Shown here in pieces: positions 35,115-48,300 of a DNA stretch of 64,000 bases. The DNA is from Pholis gunnellus (taxonomy: Eukaryota > Chordata > Actinopteri > Perciformes > Pholidae): positions 11,155,906-11,219,905 of the forward strand of contig OU342819.1 in assembly GCA_910591455.2 (NCBI GenBank), in the 5' to 3' direction. How positions within the stretch are numbered: the stretch's first letter is position 1; each line of letters starts with the position of its first letter. The notes under the pieces are model-generated. The model was given only the letters and a program-made list of their open reading frames with translations, did no database searches and had not been told where the DNA came from. Both the position numbers and the translations under genes were made by a program.

Positions 35115-36380
35115 ACTCTCAGATACACATAGGTAACAGTAGAGAGGGAAAGAAAAAAAGATAGCGAAAGAGACTGCGAGGCAGAGATGGATGAGGAGAG
35201 CTGGAGGAAGCGATAGGAGTGGAGGAACCAGACTGAGAGAGAAATGGAGAGAATGAGGTGAAGCGCGAGGAAGTCAGTGGTAAAGGATATGAGGCCAAAG
35301 AGCTTTCTTTTTATCAGTGGCATTTGTTTAAAAGTGCCCCGCAAATATCAAAGTTCAAAATGATTTATGACTCTGTGAAATCATATGACAAAACACTTGT
35401 ATGTAGGGAATTGTGACCCACTAAACCACTTTGAGGAAGGTCACGCGTCAGAGTTGCATTAGGGGTAATTGGTTAGTCCAACAGAACGGGACGAGGGCCA
35501 TGCAATAGCAGACGAAAGTCAGACTCAAACTTTGCAATTACACCGCTAAAACACACAGCTTGCTGTGCGAGGAACGCCCTAACCTTAAATGAAGTCTCCT
35601 CAGCAGCACGGTACAGTGGATTCAGCTGTGGCATATACAGGCCAAGGACAAAATCCAATGCAGCTGTCAATGTCAAGTAATGGCCTCCATACACTGCCCA
35701 GCAGGTGAGTGGAGAGAAAAATACACTACGCTTCCTTATGCCCCAGGGGAATAGTGAGAACTCACCGAGAGGATTCAACAGGGGACAAAAAAAAACATTC
35801 TCTTTTTCTTTACACTCCCTCCCTCCCTCCTTCAATCTCACCCTAAGCAATCGCAGCATCCTATAATCCGTCATGCAGTTGTTCTAGTTGAAACAGCCAC
35901 AGTTGTTTCACACAAACGGAAACGCACATTCAAGTGTACGCAGCCACAGACATACATGCTTGTTCAATTTGGAGGGGAAAAAAAGCCAGGAAATTATGAT
36001 CATGTTATCATGTTGAAAGCAGTACCACCCATGCTTTTATAACTTCTAACATTTTCAATGGAAACGTTCTGTTTTGTAGCATCAGAGAATCCTCTACACG
36101 ACGCAATCTTGCACCTGTATAGTACATGGATTTCGTCAATGAAATCAGCTTTTAAATCATTTAAAAACAGATAATGCGGCCCTTTTGCGGTGCTGATAGC
36201 GGGGCTGTAATGTCTCCTTTTGACATTCCTAAATTCTCATCAAACTGTTCAGGACAAACAAGCTATTTAACTTAGAGAACTGGCAGAACATCACATCACC
36301 AATACCCAGCACTGCATCCTCGCAGCGACTGACCTCTCAATATTTGACATTGACTTCATGGACCAAGCAATATGCTTTCA

Positions 36381-36383
<3 letters not shown>

Positions 36384-36457
<74 letters not shown>

Positions 36458-36470
36458 GGGTGGGGGGAGG
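36384..36470 (+). repeat. (GT)n microsatellite followed by G-rich run
   Basis: About 67 bases of GT followed by cggggggggtggggggagg. Confidence 0.95.
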
Positions 36471-36479
36471 TTAAGTGCC

Positions 36480-37180
36480 AAAGTGAACATCTTGCTTGGA
36501 TGTGAAGTCAGGAGGTCTCTTCCCGTGCAGGCAGCCAGTAAAGAGGAGGTGATTGATGGCTAATGAGGGCTGAATGAGGAGCTGAGGCCAAACACACTGT
36601 AGACTGCCTACTGCGGCTTTACCGCATGATGGATGGCACGCTGAGATACAGAACCCACGCAAACACATGATACTGCTCAGAGTGCGTGTGGACGTGCTTC
36701 TATGTGTGGTCTCTATGGAAGTATGGCTGTAAGACGTGCATATAGATATGGAAAGATGTATTTACATTTGAGGTATTTCTGTGATTGCTTTAACACTTAA
36801 AGGTAATACACTTTGCTCAGACTGTGCAAACCACTTACCACATTGGCTGATTTCCATTCATCACTACGTTCAATAAAGTAACTTTAAATCACATCTTAAA
36901 ACCGTTTGCCACGACACACAGTGGGACATCGCACTCCATCAGTCATCTAGAGCCCCATTGTTTCCTGCTCAGTGGATCCATCCCATACCATTCAAATACC
37001 ATGCAGACTGCCCCTATAGACGCTGCATGAAGCCTCGTATAAACCTCGCAACATATGGATAGTTGGGGAATCGTATTTCATCTTCCAGGTTAGTTTGATC
37101 GGTGATAAATCGGTCTGCATGTCGGAGCTTAACCTTGACTGCGATGTTGTTGCATGTAGGAAAACAGACAGAGACCTAAA
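36480..37180. other. Intergenic, nothing recognised
   Basis: No exon or repeat family recognised. Confidence 0.5.
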
Positions 37181-37194
37181 ACATACAAGTCATT

Positions 37195-37442
37195 AGGAAA
37201 TGCAACTACCGATTGTTTTCATCATTGCTTTTTGATTAATCATTTAACAGTTTTATCTATCAAAGGTCAGAAAATAGTGAGCAATTTCTCATCTCCAGAT
37301 GTCTTATTTTGTCTGATCGACAGTCCTGAACACAAAGATTCAGTTTATGATGATATAGAGAAAATCAACACGTTTTTAAACTGACTATTTCAATAATTAG
37401 TCATGGACCAATCTGTTATTTGACTAATTTGTTTCAGCTCTT
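37195..37442 (-). mobile_element. Common fish interspersed repeat fragment
   Basis: It contains gatgtcttattttgtctgat-cgacagtcctgaacacaaag-attcagttta and ends near ctaatttgtttcagctc. From memory these words match a repeat family widespread in percomorphs (tgtcttgttttgtctgaccaacagtcc, caaagatattcagttta, agctctag). Only part is present, and the copy is diverged. Confidence 0.65.
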
Positions 37443-37449
37443 ACTTAAT

Positions 37450-40400
37450 AATGTTTGTGTAGTTTATTTCATGTGATTATGACACAGTATAATGACCAAA
37501 TTAAATTAGACAAAATACACAAACATTGCATAAACAATTCGTAAATTGGGATTCAAATTATTTTTGTCTCAAGGGATAACAAAAAACAGTTAGTTCAACT
37601 GTCCATGCCATAGATTTAAATGGATTACATTACTGGCTGCTAGAAAATCATCAATAACCCCAAACAATAAACTTCAGTCATGGGTTATTTTTTCTGTCTG
37701 TGACCTCAAGCAGTATTTTCTTGAACTCTAAAGACATTATTCATCATATTAAATCGTTCTGTGTCCAGAGCAGTTATAAATACAGCTGTCCATTACAGTA
37801 ATATAATGCAGAAAAAACGGTAATGTGTTTCCCTGAAATAACTCATTTTGGAGGCACAGAGAGTTCACTGTTAAACATTAGTTGGGCTAAATACACTTGA
37901 GCCATATATCAGGAAGTGAAAGTGACTGTTGGCCTCATTGAACATTTAGAGCATATGGGATGTCCTGTGATGTACAGTATCTCTCACAATCCTGAATGAA
38001 GCACCAAAGCAGGGGTTGTAAATCAGCGGATACCTTTTTTCTTTACTCAACACTCTTCTCTCAATCTCCTCCTTCATTTGGATTCTTTGCCCAGTTTAGT
38101 GCCACCCTCCTTTCCCTCTACATATATAGATCTATTCCTGTTGATCAAGGGAGAGTAGAGAGCACAGATTAAAGTTAATGCCTAATATAACTGGGCTCGC
38201 CACCACAGCAGGACCATAGATGACTGCTCTCCCAGACAGAAAAGGAGACGCCAGGAAATTTATAGCTTATTCCTGAGCATCCTTTAAACCCCTGGCCCAA
38301 CTTCCATCCACCCATCCCTGGTCCTCTGTCTCCCCCATCCCCCTCCCCCCCTTACCCAGCACCCTCCCCCTGGTTTCCCCAGCTGTTGTGCACCTGGATG
38401 CCGGCCTAAGAGAGGGATGGGAATGCATGCCATCCATCTCTCTGAGGAGGCATGGGAGGTATGTGTGCATGTGTGTGCGTTGGGTTGGCTGGAGTTCAGG
38501 CAGCAAAGAGACCTGGGGGGTTGAGTTGTGTATAAAACTAAAGCATTGGTTTGGTGCCGCTACATAGGCCCTGCATGTAATGGTGGTCTTTAATTCTAAA
38601 ATTGGGGATGTCATGACTATCAAGGGTGTGCTAAGATTGAATATGCTTATGCTTTCAAAGAAGTCAGTATTCACATCCAGTGTGGGAGGGATGTGTTTAC
38701 CCAAATCCATGAGATGGTCGCGTGAGGTTTGGTCCAAGACCCCAAGAGTCTGACCAAAAAGTTAGGAAAAGTCAGGAAACATGTCATTTTCAATGTGTAA
38801 TGCTGTAATTGTTCGGGTTTATGATTGAATTTGTGTTACTTATTGTTACTATGAACATCTCAGATACCACCGATAACAATACGATGTTCATGTTGTGTTT
38901 GTTGATGTAAAACACATAGATCGAACAGATTTAGTCCAAAATATGTGCTCAGCCCTCAAGAGTCCTATTGCCTATAGATATATATGTATAGATACAAGCA
39001 CTGTTCAAACCGACAGAACCTTATTTCAAATTCTCTATAAAAGTTCTGTGATTTCTTAAAAGTTTGCCTCATTGGTTTCCTGCTGTCCTCATTAAAAATG
39101 CACAAACAGTCACATACATTACTGAGTTCTAAATATTTCTCCAGTGTGCTATTTTACTTGCTATGTTTGTCCTGGTTGTCAGAAATAATGTTTTTTGTAT
39201 TAATGAATTGACGAAAGTTGAAGAAAGCGTGACAGGGCCAATGGAATATTTATCACTTCATGAGGTCGTCCCTGTGGACAATATGAAATTAATTTATCCC
39301 AATGCTGTGTCTTAATAAAAATGTTAAAATTTAATAGAAGCACCACAGGCACGTCAAAGCCATCATCTTGATTAAAAGCCATTTTACTGGTGAAAGGTTT
39401 GTTAGTGGAATGAATTTTTCATTCTAAATGTCACATTTCTGTGAGTTTTGCAATGCAGACTGGCTGAGATATTTCGCTGAAATATACATGGGACTTCTTT
39501 GCTGTCCCATGACACACAAACTTGATTGGTGTGAGAGGGAAGGAAGATGGATGAAGACTGTCTGGGGCTGGTAGTCTGGAGACCTGGGGGAGGTTGCAAC
39601 ATTGTTCTATATCTGCGTGAAATGTCTCAGATCAGAAATGCCTGCTCCCTTATGGATTCAAATCCAGACACAATCCGCATACTAATGAGCAAAGTGCACA
39701 CTGACAGAGACGCACAGAGAAGATGTGTGCATGCCGCATTTACACTTTAGGGCTCAACACTAACTCTCAAAAGTTAGGCATCAGCTTTTGATTGCTGAAA
39801 CTGAATATATATATATATGCAATTTTAGGCATGCGAGTAAATGCACCTGAAGCGTTGGTCGGTTCTGATTCTAACAGGAATATCTAAATGTCACTAATGC
39901 AACAGATATTAAGAATTCATCTATTTTGGGTGCATGTTTGCCACGTTGTGCTGTATGCTGTACCTACTTTTTTTATGTATTTATTATGTTAAAAAGTGGT
40001 TTCCACTGATGGAAGCCATTGGGCCAATAATTGAAGAATTCCTCAATATGGTTGGCAATGGCAACCTGGCAACCATTACTGTCAAGCCCGGCACTTACAG
40101 AAACAAACGGGGGTTACGTGTACTTCAATCGGCCTAAACACAGCTCTGAAACAGTAATGGTAGTCATGTGTTTGCAACTTAAGATAGTAAGTGCTTAAGT
40201 GTTTTTATACAGAGTTCTGCGGCTTCATGGGGAACCAGGTCACGGCGAGCTACAGTTTAAGTACATTAGATGATTTCTACAGGGGATATGAACTGTGTGG
40301 AATGAAATGACAGCACTCTTAAAGGTCCAAGACAAATTTGCCTGTGGAGACTAATAAATTATTGGATCATTCAATGTCTTCGTCATACATAAAAGTCTTC

Positions 40401-40950
40401 TTTGTCAAAATGTGCTTAATGCAGCATTTGTTTCATGAAGTAGTGTGTCAACATACAGAGTTTTCAAGCATTGGTCATCCCCTAACTCTACAGTCTATTG
40501 ACTGAACCTGTGAGTCCTAGTCACTCTGTCATGTTATATAAGTATAAGTGACCTACATTTGTTTTTGTGTCCTGTTGTATTGAGTGACTTAGTTTAACTT
40601 ACAAAGAGGGCTCGCTCTGACATGATATTAGGACCAATGGGAAGTTCTATTTTCTCTTTTGTAAGAGAGCTACGTACTGTAGGGAACTACCTACTGTAAG
40701 GGACCTCCATCTCATTACCAACCAAAGACACAGACATCTGAAAGGGGTTAATGTGAAGTCTAAGTACAACTAGAACTCCAGAGCTTCTCCAGACGCTCAG
40801 TTACTCTTTGCATCACTCGTCCAGCTAAGAATCGCTGAACTTTATTAGCCTGCAAGTTCCTTTGAATCAGTCTTAAAGACCCTTTTTTCTATTTTGCCTC
40901 CTGTTCTCGTGGTTTTCTCATCAGTTAAGATCAGTAGACAACTTTAACCC
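37450..40950. other. Intergenic, no gene recognised
   Basis: AT-rich DNA; a short (AT)n at about 39807-39818. The 38267-38737 minus frame is proline/histidine-rich without family similarity and is not supported as a gene. Confidence 0.55.
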
Positions 40951-40964
40951 TCTTTCAAATCATC

Positions 40965-41250
40965 ATCCGAAATACTTTATTGATCCCCGGCAGGAAATTA
41001 GGTTATGTTAGAGTTGTTCTACCTTAAAATGTAAATATATAAAAACATAAGAGTTATAAGAAAATAGAAATATAAAATAAGTAAGTAAAATTGTATGGAA
41101 AAATAAGGAATTTGGAAAAAAAATATGTATACTACTATACTTTATATAATCTATGATTAAGTGCCTGAAATGCAGGAATAGTAAATAAAAATATTACTTG
41201 AAACATACAATATAAATACAATACTAATGCTAGATAAAGCTGAGTATTGC
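40965..41250 (+). mobile_element. Retroelement-type tail repeat (ttattgatcccc)
   Basis: The core aatactttattgatccccgg-caggaaatta is a diverged copy of the ttattgatcccc...ggaaatt tail seen in many fish repeats. It is followed by A-rich low-complexity DNA to about 41250. LINE origin is inferred from memory of similar tails. Confidence 0.5.
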
Positions 41251-41259
41251 ACCGTGGAA

Positions 41260-42385
41260 TTTTTGCACAAGTTATTGTAAAGTTAAATCGGTGGTAATAT
41301 CAAGAGAATGAGGCCGATTTGATCCCAGTGAATCCTGCTTTCAATTCTCTTCTCCTTCATGGAGAGGCAGGACGGGGCTATATTAGTTCAAATAGCCTCT
41401 AACAGACCATGGTGAAACTATTTCCTCGGATCAGACCGTCCCGCTCTGTCTCTCTCTCTTTCTTTCCTCTGACATCTTGGATTCATCTTTCCTTGCTGCT
41501 CATCCTTCTCAGTCGTTCTGTCTCCTGCATCCCCTTGTATTTATCATTTAATCTGTTGATTTCCTCTCCGCGATCGCTCTTTGTCAAATGACATCTTGCA
41601 TTTAGAAGTCCATCCTTTACTCTTCTAACATGTTGGACTAATCTACTCTCTCTCTGTCTATCTCTGTCTCGCTGTCTCTCTCAGATCTACAACAAATGTT
41701 TGACCAAGCTGTTCCACACTGTATTATTCAGCGCTGTGTGTGAGCTGCCGTCATCAGACATGTATGCCTGACATGATGCATTGGCTCTGTTTAATTATAG
41801 AGATGCTGAATAAATATTTACAGATGGCCAATCCGTCTTCTCTTGGCCAGGCCCACAAGTGTGATTTATGAACCGTCAGTTGATGCGAAAGAAACGTCTG
41901 TCACTGTTTCTGTATGGAAGCTGGATATTATGCACTGCATGAATGTATCACAACCAGCTTTACGGTGTTTAAGTTCTCAGACGCTGCTGCGTTATTGTAA
42001 TTGGCTGCTACTGTGAATCTAGATGGAATTTGTTTGGAACAGGTTATTGAGACTGAAAGCTGTAAGGTCTTGTGAGATATGATGCCGGCAAGGGCAAAGA
42101 GTAAATAGACTCTATTAAAGTTGTAAAACTCTGGCCTAAGATAACCCTACTTGAGCGAGAGTGGATTCTGTTTTACCTTCCCCAAAGTGAACTTCATACT
42201 ATGATCTCCAATGGGTCACTTTATCCTTGACCTGCTTTTTAAATCATAAAAGTAAATTCTAAATATAATTTGATAGTGATGTAAGAGACATTTGTCAACT
42301 GTAGATGATCCTCAATTGGCTGATTGCAGACAAGAGTTGGGTATTAATAACAAATTGTAATGTAAAGAACATTAACATCAGATGA
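41260..42385. other. Intergenic, nothing recognised
   Basis: CT-rich at 41440-41690, otherwise unique-looking. No gene supported. Confidence 0.5.
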
Positions 42386-42389
42386 AGAA

Positions 42390-42475
42390 TGCAATAATAA
42401 CAATACATTTTATTTGTATAGCGCTTTAAAAGGTACTCAAAGACGCTTTACATGGTAAAAACAGAAACAAAAGAA
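42390..42475 (+). repeat. Common fish repeat (tttatttgtatagcgc)
   Basis: It reads aataataacaatacatttta-tttgtatagcgctttaaaag-gtactcaaagacgctttaca. This block is a familiar interspersed fragment in many teleost genomes. Only the core is recognisable. Confidence 0.6.
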
Positions 42476-43387
42476 GTTATTATAATATAAACAAAATAGA
42501 TGACATAACAGTAAGGAACAGCAGAAAAAAAACAAAAAAACATACATAGCTGCAATACATTCATTTAAAATGAATGAAATCAAACTTGACCTAATTCGAG
42601 TCAGAGGGAATTAGACCCTGAATCGAGCCAAACCCAGAGTCGAGCTCATCGGGTTTGGGCTGAGATTCAAAGCTCTGGATTGGCAACCCCTGAATCCAAA
42701 TCAGTCTATTACCAGCATGGGCGGCCGTTTGGAAACAGAGGAGCTGCAAGGCCGAACTACTGATATGCAAATACTACACTTTATATACAGTATGCTTGGA
42801 GAACTTGTAGAAGTTGTAGCTCAACTCATTTTTCATTCAGTGACTTTTCAGAAGCAGGTGTGTGAATGTATGCTCAAGCCGCTTGGAAAGACTCAATTTG
42901 CATAGTAGTCAAAAATTAACAAAAACCTCCGATCTCCATTAGATTGTATTTCACACCGTAATAGTATAGTTAATACACTGACAGCTCAATTATTAACAGA
43001 TAATAAGAAAAATAAGTAAAAAAAATAAAATAAGTTTTCATTAGTAGCTTAACTCGCATGTCAAAAGTATTTATTTAAGCACCAAAACCGAAGTCCCATA
43101 AACTCTCAAAAATTCATCCTGATCTAGTTGAGCTTTAGACTTTATGAGTGACATTTATGTGAGCTCCGAGGTGGAGGGAGTTGTATATCGCTGTGTTGTG
43201 CATGACTTCTACCTCAGCCGGCGGGGAAAGAGGTACAGTAAAAACACATTAAGCATTTCACTTCGAAACTCACTGGAGGGCTGCAATGTTTCTGAATGTT
43301 CTCCTTTTTATGGCACACAACAGAGTGTCTTCGTGTGTGCTTGTGTATATAAAGTATGTGTGAGATGGTCCACTTGCAAGAGTGTGT

Positions 43388-43390
43388 GTG

Positions 43391-43428
<38 letters not shown>
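43388..43428 (+). repeat. (GT)n microsatellite
   Basis: About 38 bases of GT inside wider GT-rich DNA. It creates Cys/Val runs in spurious frames. Confidence 0.93.
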
Positions 43429-43431
<3 letters not shown>

Positions 43432-43971
43432 GTGTACTTGCCTGCCTGTTTGTGCTCCACAGCCATCTGGTATCTGGTCAGTCTAGTGAGCCTCTGGAGG
43501 GCACCTGGCCAGCAGCTTGCTCACCTGGCTCTGCTAGCCCCTGCCAACCACCACACCTGGCCTGGCCAACACACAGGGAAAGGGGAACAGATTGCAGAGT
43601 GCAGCCAAAAGCACTCCTACATTGCACCATGAAATTATGCAGTGATACAGGATATAGATGCTGCTTGCACTTGTTATTGATGCAAAGAATTATGTTTTTT
43701 AAGGCACTATGTTGGACAACGCTGCACAAGATTCATGCTTTTGGAAACAACGCTTCACACATAATTTGTTGGTAAACTAGACTCTCAACATACTCGTATA
43801 AGATTCCATAATGAGAAATGTTGACTGCATCTGTCCCAGCCGTTTGTGCCAATCCGTGCCAACCCATCCATTTAGCATATGATGGCGCTTCCTTCCTGCA
43901 GGTTGTCCTCTGCTATCAATTACACTCACCTCTCCCTGCAAGAAAGATGCACTTTGTCCCCTGTCGCGGGC

Positions 43972-44015
43972 ACACACACACACACACACACTCACACACA
44001 CAAACGTGTACACAC
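43972..44015 (+). repeat. (CA)n microsatellite
   Basis: CA repeats with small interruptions (ctcaca, caaacgtg). Confidence 0.92.
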
Positions 44016-44794
44016 ACACTGCGGACACAGAGGGACAGACACCTGCAGAGTGTTTGTCACCTCTTCTGTTGGCATCTGCGACCGCACGGCATTGTGGGAG
44101 AGGCGGCCATCTGGTGTCGGCAAGGCTGGATTGGAAGGGGGCAAGCGGGCACAATGCATCATGCTGCTCTTTTCTGTTGGTCTGAGCTGTGTGAAGTATT
44201 GAGCTGTTATGATTGTGTTGTTTTCACTCCGATTGGTGTTACTCAGCTTAGATAAGAGAGCAACAGGAAAAATGTAAACTTAATTTTGCATTTAATCAGC
44301 TACGGATGCGACTGCGCCACAGTGTTTAAAGTCATTGTAACTTCTCTTTAGGGCAGTAACATCTTTTTTTCAAGAAATTCAAGATGTGCTAATTACACAA
44401 AGGCAACGTCCTGTACAGAATGTTTTGGATTCATTAAAACCACATGCAAAAGGTTGGCTTTCGTCAAACTGAACTCTCTCCTAATTATCTTGGAATTGTT
44501 TACTCCTCTTCATAGGGAGACAACCCATGAATGCTTGATTGACATGACGGTGGCTGCAAAGTTTCTTCAATTATCCTGGCAAGGTTACGATTGCTGCCTC
44601 TTTATTCACAGCAGGTCCTTGTCATTCTGAACACAGAAATGATAAACTCTTTTCTCTGCCTGCGTCGCTCTAACTTATGAATTTTAAGTCTGTTGGGATT
44701 GTATATTTAAAAAAAAGAAACGGACAGGGAGTTGGAACCATTAGAATGATGAGTGGTATTTAAACTGTGTGGAGTGAGCAGAGGGCAGCTATCA

Positions 44795-45325
44795 CTTTGT
44801 TTTTGTCAGTCTGTCGGTTAGTCAACCACTTTGGTCCAGACTGAAATATCTCAACAACTATCGGGTAAACTGCCATGAAATATTTAGTTCAGCCATTCAT
44901 GTTCCCCAGAGGAGGAATCCTGACTATTACTACAGCACCACCTTGAGGTCAACTATTTTGTTATTTAGTCAAATATCTCCACAACTATTGTCATGTTTCC
45001 CTCAGGATCAATTGTAATGACTTTAGTGGCCCCTTTATTTTTCATCTGGTGCCATTTTTATTGGTTCAATACTTAATATATGATGAAATTATTACAAAAC
45101 TATCCACATTTTGATTAGCTGTACATTGTGTTAAGTCCTAATTAGGAAATGTTTGCATGATAATACATGATATTTAGGTGGTCAATATTATACCTGCTGA
45201 ACTCAGCATGTTGTCATTGCAAACATGTTGGCTTGTTCATGTTAGCATTTAGCTCAACGCAGTGCCGTGCCAGAGTAGCCTACAGCCTCGCAAAGCTGAG
45301 AGCGTAGCTGCAGACTCTTGTTTAA
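44795..45325 (+). mobile_element. Widespread percomorph interspersed repeat (about 500 bases)
   Basis: It contains ccactttggtccagactgaa, atatctcaacaactat (the phrase recurs, diverged, at 44973-44990), ctgccatgaaatatttagt, cattcatgttccccagagga, tgttagcatttagctcaacg and tacagcctcgcaaagctgag, and ends near gcagactcttgt. From memory these words, in this order, match a repeat family abundant in percomorph fish. The internal duplication of the atctc-caactatt module is typical. No ORF. Confidence 0.75.
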
Positions 45326-45329
45326 TTTT

Positions 45330-48300
45330 ATACAAAGAAAAGTTACAGTGTACATCCTCAGGTATGGATAACAGCAGAGTGCCTGTATTCACATTCAGTG
45401 TGGTGAGGAAATTCATCATTGTCATGTCTCTGTTTACAAAAGCAAGTGTGCTGGAAATAGCAAACATATTGGCTAGAGGGTGTGAAAATGCAGTTGAGCA
45501 ACAACAGCACCTTTCTTATTTTTGGCATTGATTGTCACAACTTAAGCATACACACAGCCTCTTACTGTTACAACAAATACGTTGTTGAAATGTGCACGAC
45601 ATATCTTTCTCGTTGCAGCTTTGTCACTGGAGGCCACGGCGGCTTTGTGAGTTGTTTGATGTTGGAGGGAAACATTTGCTTCACAAGAAATGAAGCATTG
45701 AGAAACGTGGAACTTCAGAGGATACGATCTTCATCTGGAGGAATGGCTTCAGAATGAAGGAAAAACAATGACAGCAGCTGAGTAGAGTGAGTAGAGTCCG
45801 ATTGAGATAACAGAGATATTAACCCACATATTCCTGAAGGACGTTTACTTGGGCAGGACGTTCAATTGGCTGGTTGGTTGGGTTGTGGGTCTGCTCATCC
45901 AGCCGGCCTGCACATCGCAGACAGATGTTGGGCCAGCCAAGCCTGCAGCGCCACAGGCAGTGTGTGTTCTAGAAAAACCCGGAGACCAGATGCTGCTACC
46001 TGGTGTCCCACCCGCCTGCTGCTCCGCTATACTGGGCATGCTCCAGCGGCCATCACTTGACCTCAAACTGGGTTTTGAGATTGTGTGCCGTCAATCAAAC
46101 TGATGATAGAGTAGAGCGGAGCTGGAACTGAAACACTTCGTGGGGTCGACTCAGCAGGTTCGCCACTGTGTGTCTGACAGGCTGGATTCATATGCCCGGG
46201 TTGTTTTGAATAATGAGTCAAATAAGAAAGTGTGAAAAACTTGCACGCATGCGAGTTCAGAGGATTTGCATTTTTTAACTGAAAAGTCAACTACGGTGTA
46301 AGTAGTAATAACACAACCTGAGAATAATAGAAATGAATACCACACAATAAAGAATTATTTTGGAAAAATGAAAGCATTTAAACATGCATCGTAAAATACC
46401 ACACGGCATCCTACTGAGTGAACTATCAGAGGTAACATCAAGGGATGGAATGCAGCATCTATCTCTATCAGCCCGACTCATTCAGTTTTGTTCCCCTGAT
46501 AAATAAACAGTCACTTTCTCCCGAACAAACAGAAACACGGATTCTTTATCCTTCTCTACGGTCTCCGTCATTATCAAACCCGTAGAAACTTTCGAAGCGA
46601 TTCAAAGACATTCAGGATTAAAGATTTATTTTCCCTTTGAAGTTCCCAGCACTGTTTTTTTGTCTTATTTCTTCACCAAATGCGGCGTGCTGCTTTGGCA
46701 GTGAGGTCGGTGCTGACCCAGAACTGCCAGAGAGAGGTTGCTGGCCTGACGGCCGGGCTCTTGTCTCAAAACTCCCCTAATGAGGAAAGGCTCAGTAATG
46801 GCGTCGCTTCTTCGTAACCTCAAAGGACAGACAGTTTACTCGCTTGTATTCCAACTGTTATTTATATATTATATCGTGCTGTGAAAAAGAATAACAAGAC
46901 TAGAAGGAAGCTGGGTTATTAGACTGGCACATCTGGGTGGCTTTGTTTTGTAGCATCTTTTTTTAGTCCGGCGCGCTTCAGATCCTTCTTTTGTAGATTT
47001 CCTCACTTTTTAATCTATATCAAGGATGCTCTTTTGTTCAATTGTGTTGATTTTGATGAATGCTGGTACAGTTATTGTCTTATACATCTGGTGTCTTTGT
47101 CATCTATTTTCCTGTTGATTAACGAGCGCAGGCAAATTTCCACCTTTTCTCACATTTGGTTGCACTTTTTTAGATTTAACGGTCACACATGAGTTACGAT
47201 GCCCTGATCTGATGCTGAGACTTCAATTAAGCTTTCCAATTCCAATAACCGCTCATTGTTCTTGCTTTTTATTAGCTGCTCTATCTCTTTGACTCATCAG
47301 GCATACCTCAGTTTGCTGTGCTTCAGTGCATCTCTCTGCTTATCTGCAGGAGAGCAAGCAGAGAATCATAGTGCCCCCTAGTGCCCACAGGCATTTGTAA
47401 CACAACAGTATTGATTGTGCAGCCATCAGCCAGACAATACCCTGGTACTCTGCCAGTGGCTCGATACCGAGATCTGTCATGGGCAGCGATGCACGACAAT
47501 AGATTCTACTGATTGGAGTGGTGTGCTCTCCTGGCTATGACACTGGCCTACCGCTCGCTATCGAATGGCTGTTTTTCTCTCTCTTCAGTCACAAGCCCCC
47601 TAATTCAGCAATCAATGCTACTCATTTTAATAGCACCTCTGCCATTGCCCCGAGGACAGAAGAGGAGAAATCAGGGTGAGCCGGTGTCAAATAATTTTCT
47701 TTCTGAGGGAAAGAGCGCATTCATGGCTTTGATGGATCTCTGGAAACGACCAAACACGCTCGCAGTGCCGGAGTGGGAACGTCATGCTGGGCTGTGTTTG
47801 TTACTGGAACCAGTTGCACAAACTTGTTTAAGTGTATTACTGTAAAAGTAATTCACACATGATAACCGTGCAAATGATATATTAAGCCGTAACACGTAGT
47901 ACTGAGCCTTGATGATGCAGAGTAGAATATTAAACTCAAAGTCACAGTCATAAGTGCAGAGCCGAGGCTGCGTATGACCTTCAGCAGCAAACATTTTCAT
48001 CATATCCATTACAATAAAAGCTTCCATCCAGCATCCTATGATCTTGCAGCATCCTATGTTTTGTTCTGAGCTAAAATATCACATGCCTTTCTCGCTCGAA
48101 GAAGCAATTTGAGCTCAAACAGCCATAGGCTCCTCTGAAGACATCCTAAGTAAGTGGTCTAAATGACAAGGCAGACTAAATACCCTCTAACAAACGATAC
48201 AAGACTGCAGAAAGCGCTTTAACAAAGGAGGTATGTAATGAACCCAAGGTGTCTTCTCCCCAATACATCATCCTGAGTGAATTTGCCAACATCACTCTCT

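Noticed and set aside
38267..38737. 156-residue frame on the - strand
   Set aside because: No recognised domain, no splice context and no similarity. Its length is compatible with chance.
43144..43632. 162-residue frame on the + strand
   Set aside because: Includes Cys/Val runs from a (GT)n tract; no family similarity.
45849..46103. Hydrophobic frame (NWLVGWVVGLLIQPAC) considered as an slc26a7 transporter relic
   Set aside because: No anion-transporter motif, no flanking exons, and the overlapping frames look equally random.
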